Positions 1-9,108 of a stretch of 64,000 nucleotides of DNA are shown here, one piece after another. This DNA comes from JABDBL01 sp963845445. GTDB lineage: Bacteria; Cyanobacteriota; Vampirovibrionia; Obscuribacterales; Obscuribacteraceae. A model generated the notes under the pieces. The model saw nothing but the letters and a program-made list of their open reading frames with translations. It did not search any database and was not told the origin of the DNA. Position numbers and translations under genes: made by a program. The stretch lies in the NCBI GenBank assembly GCA_963845445.1, contig CAWJSE010000003.1, positions 806,001 to 870,000 on the forward strand, read 5' to 3'. Position 1 is the stretch's first letter; the number at the start of each line of letters is the position of its first letter.

Positions 1-781
1 TGCGGACGCCTGCCCCCACGAAGGTGGCGTTGTTCAGCGTAGCCGAGCCATCAGAGAGCGAGAACCCGAAGACCTGGTTGCTGAAGAAAGTTACGTCGGT
101 CGCTGAGATCATACTGCCGAAATTGTCGCTCAGGGCGGCCCAGCCGGTGTAATTGCTGACGAACTGTACTGCGGGGCCGGTGCCGGGCATGGATACATTA
201 CCCTGGCTGATGAGCCCGTAGCTGTTGCAACCGACGAACTCGGTGCTGTTGGTGGCACTTAAGTTCGTGTAGCGGGTCGTCACAGCGCCGTCGTTGCAGC
301 CGGTGACCTCGACGTCGTTCAACGTCAACGAGGTGCTCTGAGTGCTGCTACCGTAGAGGTAGAAGTCCTCACCGTAACCGCCGGTCACAGTCAGGTACTC
401 GAACGTGGTAGAGCCACCGCCCTCCACGTAGAATCCGCCGCCGTTGACCACCGTGGCGCTCGAGCTATTGCCCTCGGTGCTCTCGATGAGCAAACTGCCC
501 GTGGGATCGACCGTGGCTTGACCCTGAGTCATTGTGATCGAGGGCGCCGCGAGCCAGATGGTGTCACTGGTTTGATGGCCCTTGTTCACCAAGGCCAAGT
601 CGGCGTACAACTGCGTGCCATTGATGGCCGTGTAAATGGTGAGGAGGTCACGATTTTCGAGATCTTCGAGCCCCGGGGTAGCCGCGCGCTTGGATCGCCT
701 GGGAACTGCCTGCTGTCCACGCCAAGTTATTGGGCTCGGCTTGCGCGTGAACAGGGCGGAGGCGAGACTGTAGCTGTGCAT
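1..781 (-). CDS. LEPR-XLL-like N-terminus, parallel beta-helix surface protein (C-terminus off window)
   Basis: A frame open from an ATG at 781 (upstream GGGAGA) runs off the window start, giving about 260 visible residues. Residues 38-47 read LEDLENRDLL after an Arg/Lys-rich stretch. This resembles the LEPR-XLL segment near the N-terminus of large secreted proteins, best known from Planctomycetes. The rest is rich in Gly, Ser, Thr and Asn, with recurring patterns such as VEVTGCNDGAV and NATFVG, typical of right-handed beta-helix or polymorphic outer membrane repeats. GC content is far above the neighbouring glycosyltransferase. Likely an exported surface or adhesin-type protein; substrate unknown. 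The frame has no stop, so I treat it as a real partial gene. Confidence 0.75.
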   Translation of the reverse strand, partial: MHSYSLASALFTRKPSPITWRGQQAVPRRSKRAATPGLEDLENRDLLTIYTAINGTQLYADLALVNKGHQTSDTIWLAAPSITMTQGQATVDPTGSLLIESTEGNSSSATVVNGGGFYVEGGGSTTFEYLTVTGGYGEDFYLYGSSTQSTSLTLNDVEVTGCNDGAVTTRYTNLSATNSTEFVGCNSYGLISQGNVSMPGTGPAVQFVSNYTGWAALSDNFGSMISATDVTFFSNQVFGFSLSDGSATLNNATFVGAGVR

Positions 782-1195
782 CTGAAGAGGTCTCCCACGA
801 TAATTCAGCCAATACCAACATCCGATCGCTTGTATCGCCTAACCCTAGCCTTACCGCTCGGCAGGCTTCTGCAGATTTTGATTGGCTGGAACTGGTGCAA
901 TCCGTGAATGTTGGTCTAGTAAATGCAGATTTCAATTAGGGTTTTGACGATAACTAAATCTAACCAGCTTAAATTTATAAAATCTAGTCGATCAGGCCTG
1001 ATATGCGTGTCATATATGCCAAAGAAGACAAATTTTACTAATTAAAATATTTCACTAACTTAGCGCTAACCGCGCTAATTTAGTTAGCGCAAACAAGCTC
1101 TTTATAAACTTTATAGATTCACATTGAATATGGTGGCAAATTTTATCCACTCAATATGGCGATTGAATGATCTTAGAAACAGTTATGTAGAATAC
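782..1195. other. gene-less stretch with TAGCGC palindrome
   Basis: AT-rich DNA upstream of the LEPR-XLL-like gene. It contains an inverted repeat, GCGCTAAC at 1063-1070 and GTTAGCGC at 1083-1090, one of several similar palindromes in this window. No other gene is seen. Confidence 0.6.
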
Positions 1196-1999
1196 CTAGC
1201 TACTAACGCGTGTCAATTCGCGTAAATAAGATATCTTTTTTCGCACATAATCTTTATAGATGCAATTGGCCTTTAAACCTCTGACGCCGTCGATAAATCC
1301 GCCTCGCAATATGTAGCGATAAAAAAAAGTCCAAGCTGGATGGAGCATTTCATTTAATGCACTAGTGGGCCAACTTTGAGTAAGATTATTATGTCCGTTT
1401 TTACTAGGTACTCTATTTTGTCTTTCAGCAAATTCTTCTGCGGATAATTTAGCGTATTTATCGAGAGTAGCAGCATAGTCGTCAAAGTCGGTATAAGCAA
1501 AATGCAAAAGTGGCGATTGCAGTTTAGCAACGGGTCCATCTACCTTCACCGACTCGTGGACCTTTCGTTCAATAAATTTGCCCTTACCCTTTTGAAATAA
1601 ACGCAATTGTGCATCTGGGTAAAAACCGCCATGCCTTAGAGGTTTATTGCCAATATAGAGCACTCTTGGTATGCGATAGCCAGCAAAAACTTGGGCGGGA
1701 GAGGAAAGCAGTGCGGTGATTTCTCTAGACAGAGGCTCAGTTACTACTTCGTCAGCGTCCAGACTTAAGATCCATTTTTTGCTTGCTAAGGATAAAGCAT
1801 AATTTTTTTGCCCAGCATAACCAAGCCACTGCTGGTGATGGCACTGGGCTTTGTATTGCCTAGCAATTTCAAGTGTTTTATCAGTAGAGCCCGAGTCAAC
1901 TAGAATAATCTCCCCGGCAAAATGGGCAATCGCCTCCAAGGTCTTTCTTATTATGCGCTCTTCGTTGCAAGCAACTATTACTACTGATAGATCTAGCAT
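1196..1999 (-). CDS. family 2 glycosyltransferase, LPS-core type (WaaE/KdtX-like)
   Basis: A 267-residue protein with a GT-A fold. The nucleotide-binding DSGSTD lies at residues 35-40 and the metal-binding DADE at 81-84, inside a segment (GYAGQKNYAL then WILSLDADE) characteristic of the WaaE/KdtX-like glycosyltransferases of lipopolysaccharide core assembly. It would transfer a sugar from a nucleotide sugar to a cell-envelope acceptor on the cytoplasmic face of the inner membrane. The ATG is preceded by GGAAG at good spacing. It stands alone; the next gene on the same strand is the aspartic-protease frame at 2013. The family call is secure, the exact sugar and acceptor are not. Confidence 0.85.
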   Translation of the reverse strand: MLDLSVVIVACNEERIIRKTLEAIAHFAGEIILVDSGSTDKTLEIARQYKAQCHHQQWLGYAGQKNYALSLASKKWILSLDADEVVTEPLSREITALLSSPAQVFAGYRIPRVLYIGNKPLRHGGFYPDAQLRLFQKGKGKFIERKVHESVKVDGPVAKLQSPLLHFAYTDFDDYAATLDKYAKLSAEEFAERQNRVPSKNGHNNLTQSWPTSALNEMLHPAWTFFYRYILRGGFIDGVRGLKANCIYKDYVRKKISYLRELTRVSS

Positions 2000-2012
2000 A
2001 TTTCTTCCGACA

Positions 2013-3268
2013 TTAACGACGGATTCTTATAAGATGCGCATCGTTATCTATATCAATGCGTAAATCACTCAAAAAAGAATTGCCTAAAAGTGGATAAGGT
2101 ATTGCGGTGCCAATGTCGCTTATCACTGATACGTTCACGTCCGTTTTTATAATCTGGGCCAATTGGATGCGTGGCACTGCAAATCGCCTTGACGAAGTGC
2201 GACCGCCCACGCCCTGGTCAACGCCTTCTGAAGCATCATCCGGTATAGTAAGTCCTAAAGATTCATATTGTCGCCTAGTAAAGACACATAACTCAGCCCC
2301 AGTATCGAAAATCATTTTAATTTTGCGTCCATTTATATCTGCAGTCACTAAGATGTCCTTGCCTAGATTCGAGAAGGGAATCACACTGCTATCGTTGGCA
2401 GCAAAAGCTCGTTTTGGGTTTTTCTTTTGAAAAAGGATGGTACCGCGATTGCCCTCTTGAGCAGATTCAAGCGTACAAGAAAAGGCGTTGAAGAAAGTCT
2501 GGCCAAGGAGCGGATGGCTAATTCCGGCTCCATCAGGCGGATCTTCTTGAACGTGCAGAGGAAAATTTTTGCGTTCTATGGTGCCAACCCTAAGCGATAT
2601 TGGCACAATCCAAGTTCTCTGACCACCACCATCGCCAACACCATAACTCATTGAACTATGCTCTCCTGTAGGCGCTTTCATGCCTAAGGATTCATAAGTG
2701 CTTTTGCGCATTACCACTCCTTCGGCACCAGAATCAAAATACATTTCTATCGGGCGACCGTTAATAAATGCCGGAATAAGATAATTTTGTCCTTCTTTTG
2801 GAATGGAATTCTTACTTGGTCAGGCAAACCAGCTATATCGCTAGCCGTTTCGGCTGGTGCTCCCCCTGGAGTTGCTGAGTAGCTATCAGAGTGGGCAGTT
2901 GGCCTTTGTTGACGCGTGCTCATTTGTTGATGCTGCTTGGCGTAAACTGGATCTAAATACATAAGAGCGGCATTAGCGTTCACAGCTGCAGGCGTGCCGG
3001 GAAATCCTTTCATAATTTTTAGATAAACCAGCTTAGCTTGGTCGACATCTTTCAATTGATGAAAAGTTACAGCCTCATAATAGAGAGCATTGCAGTCATT
3101 AGGATTCATTTTTACTTCTTGAATGAAATGCCTTAAGGCAGCTTTATATTCGTGCTTCTTAAATAAGGCCATGCCTGTATCCATTTCACTGCTCGCGCTC
3201 ACAAACTGCATAAAATACAATCCTGCTATTAAAATAGCCATAATAAAAAACAAGAATCGCTTTTTCAT
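2013..3268 (-). pseudogene. TPR plus double retropepsin-like aspartic protease, split by a -1 frameshift
   Basis: Two adjacent frames appear to be one protein. Frame one (3268-2747, 173 aa) has a signal peptide (FLFFIMAILIAGLYFM), then TPR-type helices and a Pro/Ser linker. Frame two (2744-2013, 243 aa from its first ATG, open upstream) holds two retropepsin-like domains with DSGA at residues 4-7 and DTGA at 147-150, and LLG motifs late in each. The frame-two sequence just upstream of its ATG (PKEGQNYLIPAFINGRPIE) is a normal start to such a domain, and it joins frame one if one base is added in the A-run at 2796-2799. TPR-retropepsin proteins are usually exported. Either a sequencing or true indel, or -1 slippage on CAAAAG. 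Confidence 0.7.
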
Positions 3269-3294
3269 GCTTTAAATCCTTAAGATACTAAATC

Positions 3295-4473
3295 TTAGAT
3301 GCCAAGTAATTCGCTCAATAAAACCTTTTCTGCTTCATTTGTAGCATCAAAAGTTTGCAGTATTTTGCTATCAACATAGAATCCAGTCAAGTCAAAATAT
3401 GGCGTCTGCAAGAAGGGTAGCAGTATTTGCAGCCCTTCGCCAATATGCTGATTAGCCTTTTGGGCAGCATAGGACTTGGCCATGGAGGCATAGCGTGAGA
3501 ATGCTTCTTGGTTCTCATCTTTACTCCATGCTGCCCTATAAGTTAAAAGGCGAACAGCGCTCGTATCAGTGCAAGCGTCAGCTAATTTCCACAATACAGA
3601 CTGTGATTGGCTTAATGGTTTGTCAGCCTCTGTATCCTCTTGCACATAATTAGTGGTTTGATTTAATGCGCCTTCAGTCATACCAAGCGCAGCGGCGGCT
3701 ATAATAGTCTTTATAATGTTGCGAGCAAAAGATATGGCTCCAGCGGTATTTTCTTTGGTGTTGGTTAAGAAGTCATCCTGATTTAAGCTATGTTGTTCGA
3801 AGCTAAGATTAGATAGATAAATGGATTTTGGCTCAAGAGCAATATTTTGAGCGTCTATTTTAATAGTAGGCATAGCCAAATTATTAAGAAGAACCAAATT
3901 GTCATCTGCTAATACGGCCACTAGATTAGGCGTATAATTTGGGCTTTGGGCATTGCTTGCCTCGGGCTGGGTTAACAAAACCAGTTCTTTGCTACCCTTA
4001 AGAAATAGTTTGCCTGCTTCCGGCACAACTTTTGTGCCTTTTTCAATTTTAGATTTTTCAAGATAGGCTATAGTACCAATCAATTCTCCGCTAGCCAGTT
4101 TTGGTAAATAGACATCCTTTTGCTGCTTAGAACCATAACTTTTGAGCAATTCAATAAGAGCAGCATGGTAAGCCAGATGCACTGCTATACCAGCTTGATA
4201 GTGAGCCAATGTCTCCGCCAGTAAAACTAAACACAAGAAAGAAGAAGCCTTGCCACCATATTCCACTGGCACATTTAGAGCTAAATATCCTGCTTCTCCC
4301 AATAGCTTCAAAAGAGCACCAGAATTTGCCTCGCCATCAATTGATTTGGAGGCTAGCTGTGCAAGCTTGTCTTTAGCAAATTGTTCAAATTGCTGCTTTA
4401 ATGCTTGATCTTCTTCAGTTAGAAAAGTATTTATCATTATTGTCACGCCAGTGTCACAAGCTAATAGTAACAT
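3295..4473 (-). CDS. acyl-CoA dehydrogenase family protein
   Basis: The protein shows the ACAD plan: an N-terminal helical domain starting at FLTEEDQALKQQFEQFAKDK, a central beta domain (GELIGTIAYLEKS), and a C-terminal helical bundle ending in FDATNEAEKVLLSELLG, the degenerate form of the usual 'GTNE' FAD-contact segment. These flavoenzymes oxidise acyl-CoA to enoyl-CoA. Electron-transfer flavoprotein genes are not nearby. Two starts are possible, ATG 4473 or ATG 4437. Neither has a clear Shine-Dalgarno, but the family normally begins near the second. Substrate chain length cannot be inferred, and divergence in the mid-domain leaves room for a non-catalytic homologue. Confidence 0.75.
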   Translation of the reverse strand: MLLLACDTGVTIMINTFLTEEDQALKQQFEQFAKDKLAQLASKSIDGEANSGALLKLLGEAGYLALNVPVEYGGKASSFLCLVLLAETLAHYQAGIAVHLAYHAALIELLKSYGSKQQKDVYLPKLASGELIGTIAYLEKSKIEKGTKVVPEAGKLFLKGSKELVLLTQPEASNAQSPNYTPNLVAVLADDNLVLLNNLAMPTIKIDAQNIALEPKSIYLSNLSFEQHSLNQDDFLTNTKENTAGAISFARNIIKTIIAAAALGMTEGALNQTTNYVQEDTEADKPLSQSQSVLWKLADACTDTSAVRLLTYRAAWSKDENQEAFSRYASMAKSYAAQKANQHIGEGLQILLPFLQTPYFDLTGFYVDSKILQTFDATNEAEKVLLSELLGI

Positions 4474-4563
4474 TCGCTCACTAGTTAAAGATGAGCAAAT
4501 GCGTCAATACTTATTTGTATATACATAAATGTATTGTATAATAATATCACCACAAGGCTAACC

Positions 4564-4848
4564 ATGCTTTTCGAATGGGATGAAATTAAAAATAAGATAA
4601 ATAGAAGAAAGCATGGCATTAGTTTTGAACTAGCCTGTCTGATATTTAGAGATCCGTTATCGCTATCAGAACTAGACGAACGCTTTAATGATCATAATCG
4701 TTGGCGAAGTATTGGACAGGTTGAGAACAAGTGGCTTCTAGTGGCTCATACGCATAGGAAAACTAATTATGGCGAAGAAATTATCCGCATTATCTCGGCA
4801 AGGGAGGCTACGCCGCGTGAAAGACAGCGATATCAAAATAACCCCTGA
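4564..4848 (+). CDS. brnT: BrnT-family toxin
   Basis: A 94-residue protein starting MLFEWDEIKN, followed by NRRKHGISFELA and the strand R.IGQVENKWLLVAHT ending IIRIISAREATPRER, the diagnostic BrnT layout. BrnT is a RelE-like ribonuclease that is neutralised by BrnA; the complex usually represses its own operon. I take ATG 4564 rather than an upstream in-frame ATG because AAGG sits 7 bases before it and the family begins 'fEWDe.K...N..KHG'. The brnA frame overlaps its 3' end by 80 bases if the longest start is used. Confidence 0.88.
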   Translation: MLFEWDEIKNKINRRKHGISFELACLIFRDPLSLSELDERFNDHNRWRSIGQVENKWLLVAHTHRKTNYGEEIIRIISAREATPRERQRYQNNP

Positions 4849-5104
4849 CATGCGCTCCCAATTAAAAAAATTGGACTCTACTCTACATAAGAAAATTGAC
4901 CTGAGCGACATTCCCGAAATGTTGGACTGGAGTAATGCCGTCGTCGGCAAATTTTACCGGCCAATTAAAAAACCAGTAAATTTAAGGGTTGATACTGATG
5001 TTCTATTATGGTTTCAATCTTTAGGAAAAAAATATCAAACTCGGATGAATGAAGCCTTGCGCAAATATATGCTAGAACATTGCGGCAGTGAGAGGAAAGC
5101 CTAA
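4769..5104 (+). CDS. brnA: BrnA-family antitoxin
   Basis: A 111-residue protein. The C-terminal half carries PVNLRVDTDVLLWFQSLGKKYQTRMNEALRKYM, the ribbon-helix-helix DNA-binding segment of BrnA. The N-terminal half (KDSDIKITPDM...DWSNAVVGKFYRP) matches the toxin-wrapping region. It follows brnT in the usual toxin-first order. The longest start at 4769 overlaps brnT by 80 bases; an internal start would reduce the overlap. Autoregulation of the operon is expected from the family. Confidence 0.87.
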   Translation: MAKKLSALSRQGRLRRVKDSDIKITPDMRSQLKKLDSTLHKKIDLSDIPEMLDWSNAVVGKFYRPIKKPVNLRVDTDVLLWFQSLGKKYQTRMNEALRKYMLEHCGSERKA

Positions 5105-5135
5105 GAAATTGCGTCTATAGCATGCAGGAGTTCTT

Positions 5136-5777
5136 ATGAAAATTATTCCCAAGGATATTGATCCAAAAGAAATGTACAAAATACTTATCGGTTCAGTGCT
5201 ACCTAGACCGATTGCCTGGGTTTCCACCATTTCCAAAGAAGGCATTGCTAATTTAGCGCCATTTTCTTTTTTTACTGTAGCTAGCACCGTGCCACCAGTG
5301 TTGTGCTTTGCACCACAATACGCTAATACAGAAATGAAAGACGGCAAAGACATACCTGTACCAAAAGACACTCTGGCTAATATCAGAGAAACCAAAGAAT
5401 TTGTTGTAAATATGGTTAGCCATACTAATGCAGAAAAAATGAATCAAACTAGTGCGCCTTATCCGCATAATGTTAGTGAATTTGAAGCTGCTCAGTTGAC
5501 AGCCAAGCCGGCTTCATATGTAGCACCGCCATTAGTGGCAGAATCTTTGGTCAATATGGAATGCAAATTGTATGACATTATTGAAATCGGCAAAGGGTTG
5601 ATGGGAGGCAGCTTGATTCTGGGCGAGATTGTATGTATTCATTTATCGCCAATGGTTTACAAAGAGACGCATATAGATCTGAAAGTATTAGATTCCATTG
5701 GCCGTCTTTCAGGCAGTTCTTATTCAACCATCAGAGATCGCTTTGAAATGGTGCGACCGACTTTGGAAATGCTGTAA
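5136..5777 (+). CDS. flavin reductase family protein (FMN-binding split barrel)
   Basis: A 213-residue protein beginning with a typical FMN-binding split-barrel N-terminus: GSVLPRPIAWVST, then GIANLAPFSFFTVAS. Residues around NMVSHTNAEKMNQTS match the 'V.....a..a...s.' helix of the DIM6/NTAB group. Such proteins bind FMN and either reduce it or act as small flavin oxidoreductases. AGGAG lies 7 bases before the ATG. The gene stands alone, so the physiological partner is unknown. Its 3' end faces the terminator of the minus-strand high-GC pair. Confidence 0.85.
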   Translation: MKIIPKDIDPKEMYKILIGSVLPRPIAWVSTISKEGIANLAPFSFFTVASTVPPVLCFAPQYANTEMKDGKDIPVPKDTLANIRETKEFVVNMVSHTNAEKMNQTSAPYPHNVSEFEAAQLTAKPASYVAPPLVAESLVNMECKLYDIIEIGKGLMGGSLILGEIVCIHLSPMVYKETHIDLKVLDSIGRLSGSSYSTIRDRFEMVRPTLEML

Positions 5778-5815
5778 GCGGCCAAGTTGCGATCAAAAAA
5801 GCAAAAGAAGAAAAG

Positions 5816-5851
5816 GCTTCGGAAGTCCATCCGCAAGTGGACTTCCGAAGC
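5816..5851 (-). terminator. Rho-independent terminator of the 5.9-6.8 kb pair
   Basis: A perfect 14-bp inverted repeat (5816-5829 with 5838-5851), loop of 8. In the minus direction it is followed by CTTTTCTTCTTTTGCTTTTT. It lies 33 bases beyond the stop of the 103-residue gene. Confidence 0.85.
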
Positions 5852-5883
5852 AGTTCCCGTTGAACTCACCTGGCGCTGACGGG

Positions 5884-6195
5884 TTAATGATCCAGTCTGC
5901 TCCAAGCATTTCTGTTGTTCTTGGTAAGCCCTCTATGGAGCGCACTATTGACCATCTCGGCCTCTTCTGCTGTGAGTTCGAGTCCGGCTGGCAGTGCAAT
6001 GATAAATCTCACGGTGTGGACAGGATCGCGGAGATCATGCCGTACTGACTCAGCCACACGCTCGAGGGCGCGCAGGTCGTTTTCGTGGACAGGCCGGCGT
6101 CGGAAGGTCCCCATCACTTGCAAGCAGACCTTTTCGTCGGACGTCTCTTGATCACGGCTTGTGACCGTAATGGCGAAAGACTGCTCGGACGCCAT
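5884..6195 (-). CDS. orphan high-GC protein, 103 aa
   Basis: No family recognised. A soluble 103-residue protein with a beta-rich first half (FAITVTSRD, VCLQVMGTF) and a helical second half (LELTAEEAEMVNSALHR). AAAGGAC precedes the ATG, a strong terminator follows, and codon third positions are GC-rich, so I regard it as a real gene. It is the second gene of a pair with the 162-residue gene upstream (74 bases apart). Composition contrasts sharply with the flavin reductase gene next door. Confidence 0.7.
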   Translation of the reverse strand: MASEQSFAITVTSRDQETSDEKVCLQVMGTFRRRPVHENDLRALERVAESVRHDLRDPVHTVRFIIALPAGLELTAEEAEMVNSALHRGLTKNNRNAWSRLDH

Positions 6196-6269
6196 TTAAA
6201 AGTCCTTTATCCAGTTAAGTATCTGCGGTGGACGGAGAGATGACTCATGACTCACGCGGAACCGCCTTG

Positions 6270-6758
6270 CTAATTTGAATCGGAGGCGGCTTCGGTGCCG
6301 TCGCTGGCAGCCAAGATCTTATGGGCCGCCTGCCTGAGCAAGACCTCCATCTGGTACGTATCACCTTGTCGCGATACTGCTTCTAGCTGGTCGATGTCTA
6401 GGAAGTCCGCCAGCCGCACTTGGTCTAGCTGGGGAAAGTCCCTAAACCTCCAGGCCATGGACAAAAACTCCTCTTTGAGAGCCAGGGAGAAGAGATGCAA
6501 AGCCTGCGCGACTACGGCGGCACCAGTAAGACCGCTAGCGGCTACCTTTTCGGCTCCGTTTGTGAGCAGAAAGGTCAAGCGCAGAGGGAGTTGCTGCCGC
6601 AGTGCATCTTCTATTCCCCGCATGTCCAGAAATTCTCTCAGTTTCCACCCGTCACTGTGCGGAAATTCTTCCAACTGATTGAGTAGATCGATTTCCACTC
6701 CTCCGAATGCCACGATCAGGAGGTCGAGACAAGCTGCTATCAGATGGTTGGCTCTCAT
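6270..6758 (-). CDS. orphan high-GC protein, 162 aa, helical
   Basis: No family recognised. The 162-residue protein is mostly amphipathic helix (LIAACLDLLIVAFGGVE, LREFLDMRGIEDALRQQL) with no signal peptide. A repeated internal theme, 'fp..d...LreFLDmrgiEdalrqql' near the start and 'fPQLDQVRLADFLDIDQLEAV' near residue 115, suggests an internal duplication. GAGGAG sits 8 bases before the ATG. First gene of a two-gene set ending at the terminator at 5816. Confidence 0.7.
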   Translation of the reverse strand: MRANHLIAACLDLLIVAFGGVEIDLLNQLEEFPHSDGWKLREFLDMRGIEDALRQQLPLRLTFLLTNGAEKVAASGLTGAAVVAQALHLFSLALKEEFLSMAWRFRDFPQLDQVRLADFLDIDQLEAVSRQGDTYQMEVLLRQAAHKILAASDGTEAASDSN

Positions 6759-7193
6759 GAAAGTTCTCCTCAGTAATCGTAGATCACCGCCACCCTCTCC
6801 ATTCCTGCAAAGATTGCAGCAGCCAGACTTTCCACCATTACAAGCATGCTAGTTCACACACCTGAAGGCGCGGAGTTTGCACTTTGGTAATTAGCGGGAT
6901 TAGCCTAAGGCTGGCTTTTCTCTAAGACGAAGAAGGAGATTGACTCCCCATCTTGACAAACCAGTCTAAGCAAATGCAAGTAGTGGCTTAAAATATTAAT
7001 GGCTGCACTGAATTAATTGTCTGAGGTTGTGATGAGGCTCGCTTGGACATCTTTAGCACACAGCCAATGCAGGGATTAGCCACAGCACACGCATACACGG
7101 CAAAATGCCACTATATATTTTGCTCATATCCAATATTAAACGAGTAGCTAAGAGCTAGGATAGCTGCGCTAGGTTCTCTCTTTACTTCTACAA
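6759..7193. other. gene-less stretch upstream of the high-GC pair
   Basis: Holds the presumed promoter of the minus-strand pair and ends at the left edge of the IS66 element. The 8-base target duplication is at 7186-7193. No coding sequence seen. Confidence 0.6.
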
Positions 7194-9106
7194 GTAAGCC
7201 TTCGGTAGAGGTAGGCTTGGCAAGGTCAAGAAGAAGCTACAGGCATATACGTTAGGAGGTCTTGGCATTTTGGAGAGGTGGAGTTTAAATAAATGAGGTT
7301 GTTTTACTAGAAAGAAAGTAACTTGCAGGGATCGAATAGTAATAGCGCTCGGACGAGCTCTTTTGTTGAGTTACTGCTAGTAAATAACGATGTACCGGCA
7401 CTGCTGCAATTGCTGAGGAATGAAAGAACCGCTAGGCAGATTGAAGCATCTGCTTTCCAAGCAAAGATTGGGCAGCTTGAACAAGAAATTTTGCAGCTTA
7501 GACAAGAAAATAAAAGGCTTAGAAGAAGCCGTATTGCTGCCACAGAATCTTTCTGTCAACAAAAACAAGCTCTGGAGCAGGAAATACAACAATTAAAAGA
7601 AGAATTAGAAAACGCAAATAAAAGAATCGCTTGGTTCCAAAAAGACCAATTTGGTCGCAAGACTGAAACGGCTGACTCCCTGGCTATTGCCCCCATACAA
7701 GAATTAAAACTAGCCTCTGAACCAGAACAAGAAAAACGTAAACGTGGTCAAAAATGCGGACCAGGTAATGGTCATGGGCGCAGCGATAGAAGTAACCTTG
7801 AGCAACGTGAGGAATTTCTTGACCCGCCTAAGTGTGCCTGTGATATTTGTAACAAACCATATCGCCTAGTATCAAAAACTGATGACAGCGAAATAGCAGA
7901 GGTAGAGGTTAAACCATATATACGGGTGTGTCGCAAAAGAATTTTGGTCAGCCAATGCGACTGCAAAGGCAAAGTCATATTAAAAGCCCCTCCTCCTCCT
8001 AAATTGTATCCACGCACCACAATCGGCAACTCTCTCTGGGTATATTTACTTGTCTGGAAATATATGTTTGGTGTGCCAACTCAACGGGTTTTACAAGAAT
8101 TGGCTTTGCACGGTTTACATCTATCCGCCGGTACAGTCACAGGCGGCATGAAAATAATAGACACACTGCTTGCCTCTTTGTATGAACAAATAGTCAATCA
8201 TTGCCGCGGCGCAGACCTGTGGAATGCAGATGAGTCCACCTGGCGCGTCTTTGAAGAAAATAATGGGCTCAGAAATGACAAACAATGGTGGTTCTGGCTT
8301 TTCGCCAGCTTGGATGCTGTCGTTTACTTGCTAGATAAAAGCCGTTCAAAAGATGTGCCTAAAGACTTCTTTGGCGGTTCTACAGGAATATTATTAACTG
8401 ACAGACTGAAGAGCTACTGGACTTTAAATCCAGCTATCAAAAATGCCTGGTGCTGGGTTCACCAAAGACGAGATATCCTCAAAGTCTTTCAGGGCATACC
8501 AAGCTTGAAAGAATGGTCCCAAGAATGGCTTAGCGAAATAGGAATATTGTTTGCTCTTAATCATAAACGAACGGCTCTGTGGCAATCAGGACAGCCTTGG
8601 AATGACGCCCATCTAGCGGTTGAACAGCAGGTGAAAAAACTTGAGCAACTTTGGCAATCACAGCTTGAACAGCCAGATTTGCATAAAGAGCAAAAGACAA
8701 TACTAAAAAGCTTCATGACACACTGGATTGGCCTAACAGTATTTCTTACTGACCCGCGTATTAGCCTAGACAATAACCGGGCCGAAAGATTACTCAGAAA
8801 TCTGGTCATTAATCGCAAGAACAGCTACGGTAGTGGCAAAGAATGGTCTGGTCAATTGGCGGCTAAATTATTTACTGTCTTCCAGACATGGCAGGTTAAT
8901 GGACTCAATCCACAAGCTTTGTTGCTAGATTACTTTAACGAATGTTCAAAAACACCCGGCAGAGCACCACCAGACCTAAAAGAATTTCTCCCCTGGCTGA
9001 TGACCGAGGAGAGAAAAAATAAATTCACTCTACCCAAGAATATCAAACGACCAGCTTAATGCACATTAAATTCTGGTTGTCATACCTGCGTTGGACGAAG
9101 GCTTAC
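7194..9106 (+). mobile_element. IS66-family insertion sequence (ISBst12-like, transposase only)
   Basis: Complete element. The ends are inverted repeats starting GTAAGCCTTCG (left at 7194; right, read inward from 9106, the same 11 bases), flanked on both sides by the 8-base direct repeat TTCTACAA (7186-7193 and 9107-9114). An 8-base duplication is the IS66 norm. Only the tnpC-type transposase is present; no tnpA or tnpB accompanies it, as in the ISBst12 subgroup. Confidence 0.92.
7323..9059 (+). CDS. tnpC: IS66-family transposase
   Basis: A 578-residue transposase. Residues 45-105 form a coiled coil. A zinc-finger-like cluster follows (Cys171, 173, 176 and Cys212, 214), then the DDE catalytic domain with Asp303 in WNADESTW, Asp360 in GILLTDRLKSY, and Glu488 in NNRAERLLRN. 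The open frame starts with a TTG preceded by AAAGAAAG, with no better ATG upstream. Full length for the family and unbroken, so probably competent for transposition. Confidence 0.93.
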   Translation: MQGSNSNSARTSSFVELLLVNNDVPALLQLLRNERTARQIEASAFQAKIGQLEQEILQLRQENKRLRRSRIAATESFCQQKQALEQEIQQLKEELENANKRIAWFQKDQFGRKTETADSLAIAPIQELKLASEPEQEKRKRGQKCGPGNGHGRSDRSNLEQREEFLDPPKCACDICNKPYRLVSKTDDSEIAEVEVKPYIRVCRKRILVSQCDCKGKVILKAPPPPKLYPRTTIGNSLWVYLLVWKYMFGVPTQRVLQELALHGLHLSAGTVTGGMKIIDTLLASLYEQIVNHCRGADLWNADESTWRVFEENNGLRNDKQWWFWLFASLDAVVYLLDKSRSKDVPKDFFGGSTGILLTDRLKSYWTLNPAIKNAWCWVHQRRDILKVFQGIPSLKEWSQEWLSEIGILFALNHKRTALWQSGQPWNDAHLAVEQQVKKLEQLWQSQLEQPDLHKEQKTILKSFMTHWIGLTVFLTDPRISLDNNRAERLLRNLVINRKNSYGSGKEWSGQLAAKLFTVFQTWQVNGLNPQALLLDYFNECSKTPGRAPPDLKEFLPWLMTEERKNKFTLPKNIKRPA

Positions 9107-9108
9107 TT

